From positions 93,293,313 to 93,357,312 of the forward strand of contig ML679946.1 in NCBI GenBank assembly GCA_007922225.1: a stretch of 64,000 nt of DNA. Reading direction: 5' to 3'. Shown piece after piece: positions 15,201 through 27,200 of this stretch. A program made the position numbers and the translations under genes. The first letter of the stretch is position 1. The number at the start of each line of letters is the position of its first letter. The notes under the pieces were generated by a model. It ran no database searches. It saw only the letters and a program-made list of their open reading frames with translations, and had not been told where the DNA came from. Origin of the DNA: Emydura subglobosa (taxonomy: Eukaryota; Chordata; Testudines; Chelidae).

Positions 15201-18200
15201 TCGTGCAAAAGGTCTACAGACAGCAGGGATGTTAACATCTTAATTTTACCTTCCAGATTACCACACACTGTCAGCCATGTTTAGTTACTATTTTCAGGGT
15301 TTTTTTTTTAAATTAAAACTGACAAGTTTTATATGTTTTTATTTATCACTTCATACCATGATTTATTCTCACCTTTACAGTGCAGTAGGAACTCAATGGA
15401 AAACCATAGGTGAGTTATGGAAACACACACTGATAAGGGATACACTTAAAGTGTTACAAAACAAGGTAGTTTTATCTACTTTCAGTATAAAAACATTGCA
15501 AGCTTTTATAGATTTTTAAGCTTTTGGGAGCGGGAACTGTATTTTTGAGTATTCTATATAGCCCTGGGCACATTCTCAGAACTACATATATTAAAAACAT
15601 AAAATGCCAATTAAGGACCAGTAATCTAATTGGTCACGAGAAGATCCATTGTAATTGGTTCAAAGATAGACGCACCAAGTTATTAAAACTGCCTGTGCAG
15701 TCTCTCCTGTATTTTGACTATAATTGGCATATATTATTATCCTACGTAATGGGATAATTAAATCTCTTTCTTTCAGATACAAGACACCCTCCGTCTCTGG
15801 GCATCATTTAAGTAATGTTATATTTGCCCAATAAACAAAACTAATTCATGAAAATGAAGTATGTTTTAAGAAATCTCATCACATTTTTGTGGTCTAACAA
15901 GTTTTAAAAAACAAATATTTAGGAGTATTATCCCTAATCCAAACATTTTATTTTATAAATTATTTACCTGAGGTGAGATCAGATTGTGAGAAAAAGTTAT
16001 ATAAGAATACTAGTTAGGAATATAAGAGAGGCCAAAACTGTAAGTGTGGTGTCAGAAAGAGAAGCTATTCAGACCAATAAAATTGGTCATTACTTCTGAA
16101 CTCTGCAGCTTTTACTATGACATTAGGGCTGTCAAATGATTAAAAAATGAATCATGATTAATCATGAGATTTAAAAAAATGGTTGTGATAAATCGCAGTT
16201 TTAATTGCACTTTTAAACAGTAACAGAATACCATTTATTTAAATATTTCTACATGTTCAAATATATTGATTTCAATTACAACACAATACAAAATGTACAG
16301 TGCTCACTGTATTTTATTTTTTATTACAAATATTTGCACTGTAAAAAAGGGGCACCATTTCAGATTTTGGTTGTGTCTGTGTGTGTGTGTGAGTGAGAGA
16401 GAGGTTTTTGAGGACTGCTGTATCTAAGCAGAGCACTCAGGAGCCTGAATACTTTTTCAGCCACCAGCAGCTGCTGTGGGCAGCACTCAATCCTGAGCCA
16501 GCAGCAGACTGGATACGTGGGTGGAGGAGGGGGACCCCCTGACATCAGCCCCAACCTACGCAGCATACAGGAGGCAGGCTCCAGGTCCACAGCAGCTTGG
16601 CCAGAGGCGGCTGCATGCGGGGTGCAGGGCTGGGGAAGGAGGCGGGAGCTAGAGTGGAGCAGGGTGGCACATCAAGGGAGGAGGGACACACCAAGTCCCA
16701 TCTTCAGAGGTGTGCAATTAACGCTCATTAAAAAAACACGCTAATTTGTTTTGAGTTAATCGCATGCATTAACTGTGATTAATTGACAGCCCTAATTGAC
16801 ACTATTTCTTAGTTATCTACACTGGCAAAATGAGTTAGGAAATAAACTTTCAAAAGTAAATTAATTGAAGACTTTCAAAAATCAGAAAATTAACCAAATA
16901 GAAATTATTATTCTAATAAGGATTATCTGTAAACAATTTACCGCTAATGCTTACATTTCATGCGTTAAGGGGGGCTAAGACTGTAAATGTTCAATGTAAC
17001 TAAGAGACAGCACATCAAAAGATAAATTAGAGTAAAGATCTTCTCTCCATGATACAAATGCATAACTCCAATTAACATTGATGGAAGTTGGGCACACCCA
17101 TCAAGTTGAGCATACAGCCTTAATTTTACACATTATGGAAAACAGTTTTAATGCATGGATCATGATGGGACAAAAAGATTACACACATGTTGTTTATCTG
17201 GTTTTGGAATATTCAATTCTGTCAAACCACAAAAATAGGACATCTATGTTAAATGCATAAAGATGAGGCATTGTTATCAACTACACAAATAGACCTTGCA
17301 ACAAATTTATTAATACTTAACATTTCAATATTAAGAAGTGTCTGAATGCAAGGAAGCTTGCAGCTCCCTTTTAAAAAGGAATAAAAAGCACCACATTGAA
17401 TAGGCATTGACTACAGAAATAACTGACCGACATTTTTGAGATTGTCACAAAAAAGTCACATTTATAATTTTGAAAGCTGCTGAAGACTGCTGTAAGAAAT
17501 GAAAAAAAAAGGGGGAAAATAGGAGACAGGTAAGCAGCAGTTTACTAATAGCAGTTCATGTACAAACATGAAATGCTATAGTACATGAAATACTGTAGGA
17601 CAGTACAGTCTCTTATAAAGCTCTGTAGCATTCCAGAGTATTTGCTCCAGAGGGGTAGCCATGTTAGTCTGTATACAGCAAAAACAACGAGACACCTGTA
17701 GCACCTTAAAGACTAACAAATTCCTGCGGGCATAAGCTTTCGTGGGCTGCAACCCACTTCGTCAGATGCATGAAATGGTAATCACAGATAGGAAGTATAT
17801 ATATATATATGTATCCAAGGGTAATAAACAACAATGGGGAGGGCAAGTGCTAACAAAGTCCATTCAGTTAGAGTAGATGAGGTCTATTCACAACCGTTGA
17901 TTAGAAGGTGAGACTGTGTCAACAATAACAATTACTTCTTGTAATGAGATAACCATTCCAAGTCCCTGTTCAGACCCAGTCTGATTGTATCAAGTTTGCA
18001 TATGAGTTCCAGCTCTGCAGTTTCTCGCTGAAGTCTGTTTTTGAAGTTTTTTTATAGAAATATGGCAACTTTCAAGTCAGCTACAGAGTGTCCTGGGAGA
18101 TTGAAGTGCTCTCCGACTGGCTTATGGATGTTACCATTTTTTATGTCTGATTTGTGTCCATTTATTCTTTTGCGTAGTGACAGACTGGTTTGGCCAATGT

Positions 18201-21200
18201 ACATGGCAGAGGGGCATTGCTGGCACATGATGGCATATATTACATTAGTAGATGTGCAGGTGAATGAGCTCCTGATGGTGTGGCTGGTGTGGTTAAGACC
18301 TGTGATGGTGTCACTAGAGTCGATGTGCGGGCAGAGCTGGCAATGGGGTTTGTTGCAGGGATAGGTTCCTGGGTTAGTGTTCTTGTTGTATGGCACACAG
18401 TTGCTGGTGAGTATTTGCTTCAGGTTGGGGGGCTGTCTGTAAACAAGGATAGGCCTGCCTCCCACGGGATCATCTGCTAGGATAGGTTGTAGATTCTTAA
18501 TGATGTGTTGGAGAGATTTTAGCTGGGGGCTGTAGGTGATGCCCAGTGGTTTTCTGTTGTTTTCTTTGTTGGGTCTGTCCTGTAGTAGGTGACTTCTGGG
18601 TACCCGTCTGGCACTGTCAATTTGTTTCTTCATCTCCCCAGGTGGGTACTGTAGTTTTAAGAATGTTTTATGGAGATCCTGTAGGTGTTTGTCTCTGTCT
18701 GAGGGATAGCAGCTTGTCTGAGAGATCGGGACTTGGAATGGTTCTCTCATTACAAGAAGTAATTGTCACTGTTCACACATTCTCACCTTCTAATCAATGG
18801 TTGTGAATAGGACTCATCTACTCTAACTGAATTGATTTTATTAGCACTTGCCCTCCCCATTGTTGTTTCTTACCCTTGGATATGTGTACACGTACACACA
18901 CGTACACACACACCTCCTATCTGTGATTTCCATTTCATACATCTGACAAAGTGGGTTGCAGCCCACGAAAACTTATGACAGCAGGAATTTGTTAGTTTTT
19001 AAGGCGCTACAGGACTCTCATTGTTTCTTGGTATTTACGTTGTTAAATAATGCAATCAAGACTTGCCACTTTGGTTCTCTTATATTGAATACATTTCTTG
19101 TAACCTTAAAACTCTTCCATTATCCTTCCTTGCTTCACAACTCCTTAATAAAGGATGCTCCTTTTAGACACTGACAGAGTAGTAGAAGGATTTGTGAAGA
19201 TTCTAGCCACTATCAGAAATTCTACAGAGAATGGATATGCTGAGCTGATGTGTTAGGGTAGATTACACTCTTCATTTCCGAAGTTAATGAAGAATTTATG
19301 TACGATGGGAAGCATGCTACCTGAACTCTCAGTTAGGAAAGTCAACTCAGCCACACTTCTGGATCTCAATTAACCTGACTGACTATATTCAAAGTGAACA
19401 ACTTTAAACCTCACTATTTCTCTAAGATGTATTTTAACATACAAGTTTTAAATGAATAGCTCTTATTTTATTAATTTTTGTGTTACAGAAGGGTTTACAT
19501 TCCATTATTCAAAACTTACGATTTTGAATAATAATGTTAAAAGATGAGATGGCTTATTTCAATATTTATATTTTGGCCTTTGGTATTAATTTCACATTGG
19601 TCCATGTGATCCCCTTTAGGTGACAGAAAAAGATATTATTCCATATTATAGATTTTTCTGATCAGTCATGATAAGCATATATACACTCCATACAGGCCCT
19701 GAATGGGCTGATGTGGACCTGAGAGGCCAATTATCACACCAGGCTGCACTTGAAAAGGGAGCCAAGCTTAACTGACCATGAAGCCCAGAAAGGCAGGAGC
19801 AGGCTGGTTAGTATAAAGAGAGGAAGATTGTAGCAGAAAGGGGCTGCAAGAAGAGAGGCTGAAGTCACTCCTAGGGAATAGAGAGATAGTGAAGAAGAAG
19901 CTGGGTGGAGAGAGCAAGCTCTGCGATCTTAGCTAGACTAGGAGAAGGCTGGGAAGAAAAGCTTGGCCGAAGGGGAAGGGAACACCTCTGGGCAGCAGGT
20001 CCTGCCTGAAAGAAGGACAGAACTGGGTGAGAGCTTTGTAAAAGGAGTTTAGCCCTGTAAAAAGAGGAAGGCAAAGAAACCTGGGTTATGGAAGAAGGCC
20101 CAGACTAAAAAGGAAAGGAACAAGAGAGGGGCTTGCAGGAAAGGAGCTGGAACCCTGAGACTGGCCTTTAAAGGGAGAGGGAGCTAGGAAGGAGGAGACT
20201 CCAACAGCAGGCCTGGGAGGAGAGGCTCCAGAAAAGAACCCTTGAGTGTCAGTGGCTTAGAAGGAGCCTGATCTCCAAGTAGAAAGCCCTGAGAGGCAGC
20301 GCTCTCTGACGGTCCTGCAGAGAACAGGAGTGGGGCAACAAGTGTGCAAAGGATTGATGCTGGGAAGGATAGAAGAGTTTTTGTTCCTCTGAGCTGGGAC
20401 ATTATTACCCCAGAAGAGCACTGAAGTTTGGGACTTGGCCAGAGGGCTGAGCCACAGAAGAACAAGCAAGAGGTAGGTGGCCAGGAGGAGGCACCAGAGG
20501 TAAGGACCCTTTGCAGCATCACCCCCTGACATAAGGGGTACTACAGATGGGGGTAAACTACCTTACACTTGCTCTCCATTTGGGATCCTTCACTCTACAA
20601 ATCTTATTTCTGGTTATACACTGTAATTTTCCTTGTCATGGCATCTTTTTTGCTCCATACTTTATCTTCTACTTTCTCTTTTGCTTTTCTTCTACACTTG
20701 CTTCTCGGTTGGGTCTCTTCCTGAGAAGACTTTTGAAAATTATTTGAGTTACTAAAACTGAAAGAACACTAGACACCTACCTCCCTATTCCATTATACCT
20801 AATTCTGATGTAGCAATCTTTGCTCTCTTTTATAAAGGTAAAGATGTTACCTTCATAAAAACTTATTTAAGAAAGCAATTTAGTTCTCTCTACAGCCAAC
20901 TTCAGTATTACTCCTTGGCCAAACAATATCTCCAAGACAAATATAGCCTCTGATGAATCTACGTGTAGAAGTCCTTACTGCTGTAAGGTGAATTTCCCAA
21001 AACTTTAAGAACCGAATCATTTAAAAGTTATATTTCAATTACTATAATGATAGATACCCTTTTGTTGCTGATAAGACCTCACTAAAGGCCTCCTTCATGC
21101 CACTTTTGGTTAGACTAATTCAAGGCACTCTAATTCAGACTACCCTTAAAAGCTACTCTGAAACTTTAGCTAGTTCAAATTGTGGCAGTCCAAGCAAATT

Positions 21201-24200
21201 GTGCTTTTTTGAGCACATCACATCTATATTCCACAAGTCACAATGGCTTCCATTCGCTTCTCGGTACTGTTCGGAATGTTTAAATTTATAAAGCTCTACA
21301 ATGACATAGAAACTAGATACCTTAGAGAACTTCCCTTCACACTTCCAGGGCATTGCTTCAGTGGCTGAAGTGTCATCTGAGGTGACACTGTCTAGATGTT
21401 CATCTGAACTGGAGGTAGGGCAGTTTCAGTTAAGGGTCTCTGGCTATGGAACTCATTACCTCAGGGTGGTTAGGGCAGTATACAAGGAGGAGGAAGGATA
21501 TTTATGCCAGAACTCATTTTAAAAGACAATCATTTAATGACTGGTTGCATTTAATCTACATCATGCACCCAGAACAGGATGAGGGATTGATACAATTATT
21601 CATTCAAAAGCAAAGCTGAAAGAGTTCCCACTTTTGATCATATGAGAAGACCAGGATTCTGCTTTTCCCTTGGAACACCTGAAGATAGCAAAACAACCAA
21701 AAGCTCTCAGCAATGTTAAAATGGTTCAAGTTGTCAAATATTGTTGAGGAAAATTACAACCTTAGATCTTGCAGGTAAACAGGCTAACTTCACCTTGTAT
21801 TTACTGTTACCAATGCAGTCTTGGGATGCATAAACAGTGGAAACTCAAGTAGGAGTAGAGAGGTTATTTTACCTCTATATTTGGCACTGGTGTGACTGCT
21901 GCTGGAATACTGTGTCCAGTTCTGGTGCCCACAATTCAAGAAGGATGTTAATACATTGGAGAAGAGCCATAAGAATGATTACAAAACATGCCGTATAGTG
22001 ATTGATATCTTTGAGTCTATCTATTTAGTTTAACAAAGAGATTGTTAAGGGATGACTTGGTTACTGTGTACAAATACTTACATGGGAAACAAATATTTAA
22101 TAATTGGTTCTTCAATCTAGCAGTGAAAAGTATAACACGACCCAATGGCTGGAAGTTGAAGCTAGCAAAATTAGACGGAAATAAGGTGTAAAGGTGAGAG
22201 TAGTTAACAACTGAAATATTTTACCAAGGGTCATGGTGGATTCTCCAGTATTGATACTTTTAAAATCAAGATTGGATGTTTTTCTAAAATGTATGCTCTA
22301 GGAATTGTTTTGGGGAAGTTTTATGGCCTGTGCTATACAGGAGGTCAGATAAGATGATCACAATGGTCCCTTCTGGCCTTGGAATCTATGAATCTTTGTT
22401 TCTAGATAAGAACCTAGGAAGACTGGCCCTGTTTCAAGCAACTGATAAGTCCTTTTAGAGGTAATCTTCAGTGAATTTTAAATTGTAATTGATATGGGAT
22501 GCACTAGATTCAATATACTAGGAGTTCAGAAAAGCTATACAATATTGCATTAAAGTAATAAGAACAAGTAAGAATATGAGTGCTGAATATTGGCTGAAGG
22601 AGATTACACAAGAATATGATAGACAGTAGATCAAATGGTGGGGATGTGGGTGTCTGTTGTAGTACCATACGCAAATCTAACTTAAGAGGGAAAGGGATTG
22701 TTTAGGATCGTTTAAGCAATGAAACTGAGCAACAAATAACTTCTGCAGATCAGTAAATACTTCCTTAATGGCAAGTTCTACTGCACTGTGAAACATTCTC
22801 CCCAGAAGCAGCGGCACAGGAGCCAGCAAACAGAGTTGTAAAAAAGGGAGTTTGAGTCGGAGTTTGTAAGGGGGGAGACAGAGAGAAAGTGTTTGTGTGT
22901 GTGCGCGCGCGCGCACGCATGCATGCGTTTTCTCCCCCCTTCCTTCCTAAGCTCCCATTACAAAGGCTATGACAGCTACAGAGACAGCAGTGCTAGTGAC
23001 CCAAAGAATGGAAGAAGCAATGAGGATGACTGGATGTGGAAGCAGTGGAATTATTCTGGAGCTGTGTTGTTTGTAAAAAGGGCCACCTGAAGATCTGAGG
23101 TTTGGAGATGCAGCTAGAAATTATGTTTTTGAAGTTTTGAAGGGGACTCGAGTGGATGATGGAGGGCACTAGAGAGAAGGATGAAGAAAAACCTCAAGAC
23201 TTACAGATGGATGGTGGACCAGTGCACTGTGAGGTAGACTGCTAGATGAGGAAAGTCGCCAGTGGAAGTATGTGACTATGAGAACAAGGCAGAGGAAAAG
23301 ACTGGTTAACGAAGGAGAAATAATGAGGAACAGCTTGCTGAGTTGGAAAATGCAGTGGAGAGAGAGGCAGAAACAGATGATGAGAGAGCAGGGAAGAAGA
23401 GAAGAGCAGTTAATCCTACAATAAGAGGGAAAGAGACAATGGAGACAGCCAGAGTTCAAAGCCTCATGAAGACAGAAGATTATGCACAAAAGATTGCAAA
23501 AGTGAGAAGAGAAGGCAAGAAGACTTGTGGTTAGAAAGAACAGATGGGGAAGGCTGGAGAATCACAGACACCAGGACAGGGCAGGTCTACATAATTGGGG
23601 ATTTCCTACTAAGGGGAACAGACAGGCCTGTAACCAGAGCTGATCTGAAGAACAGAAGAGTATGTTGTCTGCCAGGAGCTAAGAAACAGGATGTGAACCT
23701 GAGGCTAAAGAGGATCGTAATAGGAGTGGGAAAGAATCCACTGATTGTCCTTCATGTCAGAACAAATGATACTACTAGATTCTTGTTGGGACAAGTCAAG
23801 AAAGAGTATGTCAGGCTGGTGAAGGCACTTAAAGAAATAAAGGCTCAGGTGATCTTCAGTGGGATTCTACCTGTCCCTAAAAGAGGAGAGTGAAGTTGAG
23901 ACTAGATTATGGTGCTCAACGGCTCAGCCAATGGTGCTATAAGGAGGGATTTGGGACATTCGATCACTGGGAGTCATTAATGGACAGAGGAGAGTTCTTA
24001 TGGGATTAACTCTACCTGAAGAGGGAGGAAAATAACTTCTGGGATGGAGGTTGGCACAACTGACAAAGAGAGCTTTAAACTAGAAATTTGAGGGAGACAC
24101 TTGAGAGATGCTCATGTAATCTCCACGCTTGATGCTAATACTAAGTGGTAGGAAAATCAAGTAAAAGAGGGAAAAATCAGCAATGGAGAAAGGAACAAAA

Positions 24201-27200
24201 GAGGATAGGAAAATAGACAACAAAAGGAAAGATAGCACCAATGATAGTAACAGTCAGGTAGGCTGTACCTAATTAGGCAAGGAATCTGGGTACGGCCAAA
24301 TGGAAACAACGAAGATGTCTGTACACCAATGCAATCAGCACAGCTAGCAAAATGGAGGAACTAGAATTACTAGTGCAGGAAGTGAAACCAGATATTATAA
24401 GGTTAACAGAAACATGATGGAAGAGCAGTCATGACCAGAATACAGGTATTAAAAGGTATGTGCTGTTCAAGAAAGGCAGAAATAAAGGGAAAGGAGATTA
24501 AGTAGTGCTCTTTATTAACAAAAGGGTAGACTGCAAAGGAATTAGAAGTGATGTAATGGATCAAATGGAATCTGTTTGGGTCAAAATACTTTTGGGAAAG
24601 AAAGGAAACAGATGTGCCACTAGATTAGTGTTTGAGGCCTGCTATAGACCCCCAGGTAGAGCCCTGCACGGACACAGATCTGCATCTGATCCGCATCCAT
24701 CAGTGTCAGCATGTATTCGACTCGTGATCCGCAAGCCGTGTTTTATGTTTATCCACATCCGCACTGCCCTCGCTCCAGCTTGTCCTCACACAATGCCTCT
24801 GAGAAGGAGCGTTTATGCATGTGCCTGCCTGTGTACTGTAATATAAGAAATCTTTGGCTTAATACATCTGCACGCTGCTGTTGTTTTTATTTTAAACACA
24901 AATCTTATACAACGTTCATACGGTCCTGGTCTGCGACCTCTGTGATTTCTTCTGGAGTAGCTGCCTGTGTTAGCTCCTGGACTGCTAGAGAGCAGCAACT
25001 GCTCCCCAACAACTGACCCCTGCTGTTTCCCACACCCCCTGAACATCTGATGGCAGCCTGTCCCTCGATCAACTGTTGGGTGGCAAGCCCCGGGCCACCC
25101 CTGAGCCATTCGGAGACCAGCTTTGATGGGCTGGGGCTCACAGAGCCTGAGGAACAGCTGGGAGTGGGAGGGGGGACTAGCCGGCAGCTCCTGATGCTGT
25201 TCAGAGCCCCCACTGACCCCTTCAACTGTTACCTTGGTTGGGGCTGGCCCCAGAAAGGGGGGGCTGCAGATCATTCAGCTGTTTGATGGAGGCAGGGGGA
25301 GGTGCAGTTGCCCATCAACTGATCGGATGGCCGTCAGCCAGAGAAAGGAGGGAGGGGGCAGCTGCCCATCATCAGATGATTAACAGCTCGGTATGGGGAT
25401 TGGCCATTGCTGCTGAACATGCAGCTTTGATGGGCTGGGACTCACGGAGCCCAAGGGACAACTGGGGGCAGAATTGGCTGGCAGCTCCTGATGCTTAGAG
25501 CCCCGGGCAGATAAAATTTGTATCCGCAATCAAGCTAGATTCCACAAAAATGGGACTGCAGATATCCGCACATACGAAGCGGATATCCGCAGATTTGCAG
25601 GGCTCTACCCCCAAGATCCAATTTGGATATGGAAAGAGTCCTCTTTAATATTTTTAATTACGGGAGACTTTAATTTTTAATATTTTTAATAAATAAACAA
25701 ATACACAAATAATAAATAATAATAATAATTTTAATATTTTAAATTACGGGAGACTTTAATTTCCCAGATATATCTTGGAGGACAAATGCTACTAACAACG
25801 GTAGGGCCCAGATATTCCTGGATGTGATAGCTGACAGATTACTTTACCAAATACTCATGGAACCAACAAGTGGTGAAGCCATTTTAGATTTAATATTGGC
25901 AAATAGTGAGGATCTCACAGAAAAACTGGTAGTAGAGGACAATCAAAGGCTATGTACACACTATCATTTACGGTGGTATAACTTACGTTGATAGGGGTGT
26001 GAATAAGCCATCCCCTGAGCAACGTAGTTATACTGATCTAAGTGCTGGTGGCGACAGTGCTATGTCAGTGGGAGAGCTTCTCCCGCCAACATAGCTACCA
26101 CTCCTCGTGGGGGCTGGAGTAATTAAGTAGTCGGGAATGCTGTTGGCTTAGAGCATCTGCACTAGCAGTGCTACAGCGGCGCAGCTGCATTGGCACACTT
26201 TAAAAAAATAAGATAATTAGGGAAGTAGACTGGACTGAAGAACTCAAGAATCTGAACGTGGAGAAGGCTTGGAATTACTTTAAATCAAAATTGCTGTAAC
26301 TATCTGAAGCCTGCATCCTAAGCAAGGGGAAAAAGATTGTAGGGAAGGGTTGCAGATCTAACTGGATGAACAAACATCTTAAATAGGTTATTAATAAGTA
26401 AGCAGAACGTCTACAAAAAATGAAAGAAGGGATGGATCAGGAAGAACCTCCTGCAGGTCAGAAAATGTAGGGTAAGTGAGAATTGCCAAAAGCCAAGCAA
26501 AACTTGCATAGGAAATTAAAACCAATAGTGAAAGGCTCTTTAGTGATATAAATAAAAAGAAAACAAAGAAAGAAGTGGGACCACTGAGGATGAGGTGGAG
26601 ATTAAAATCAATCTAGGTATAGCCCAACACCTAAACGAATACTTCGCCTCAGTTTTTAGTAAGTGTAATGAGGTGCTTGAGGACAATGGCAGGATGGCTA
26701 ACAGGAAGGAGGATATGGAAGTAGAAGTTACCACATCCAGCATGGAAGCCAAGCAGAAACAGCTTAATGGGACCAAACTGGGGGCTCCAGATGATTTCCA
26801 TCCAAGAATATTAAAGAAACTGGCACATAAAATTGCTTGCCCAACAGCAAGGATTCTTAATGAATCCAGGACCTCTGGGGTCATACCCCTATGACTGAAG
26901 AATTGCAAATATATTATCTATATTTAAGAAAGGAAAAGAACAGTGACCAGAAAACTACAGGCCCTTTAGTTTGATCTCCATTGTATGCAAGGTCTTAGAA
27001 CAAATTCTGAAAGTGAGAGTAATTAAAGACAGAGGTAAATGGTAATTGGGATAAAAAGAACAAGGTTTCACAAAAGGTAGATTGTGCCCAACCAACCTGA
27101 TTTCATTCTTTGGGAAGATAATCATTTTTTTAGACAAAGGAAATGCAGTAGATCTACACTACTTGGATTTCAGTAAATCTTTTGATGCAGTTATGGAAAT

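Larger units (their letters stand above)
17648..19027 (-). mobile_element. Penelope-like retroelement with inverted terminal arms
   Basis: A reverse-strand GIY-YIG endonuclease remnant lies between two long inverted arms, about 17655-17975 and 18720-19022. Each arm contains gactaacaaattcctg-type, tttcgtgggctgcaaccca-type and ggggagggcaagtgctaa-type blocks in opposite orientations. The left arm contains the true 3' coding end on the minus strand. The right arm is an inverted copy of the same 3' end placed at the 5' side, so the ORF starts inside antisense sequence. The reverse-transcriptase domain is missing (5' truncation). Confidence 0.85.

Noticed and set aside
20184..20532. Two minus-strand ORFs with leucine-rich hydrophobic stretches
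   Set aside because: They are antisense to purine-rich repeat sequence, which yields Leu/Ser/Pro-rich translations by composition.
24813..25498. ORFs up to 153 codons on both strands
   Set aside because: They lie in the GC-rich centre of the nested hAT element, show no transposase motifs and run on both strands over the same bases.
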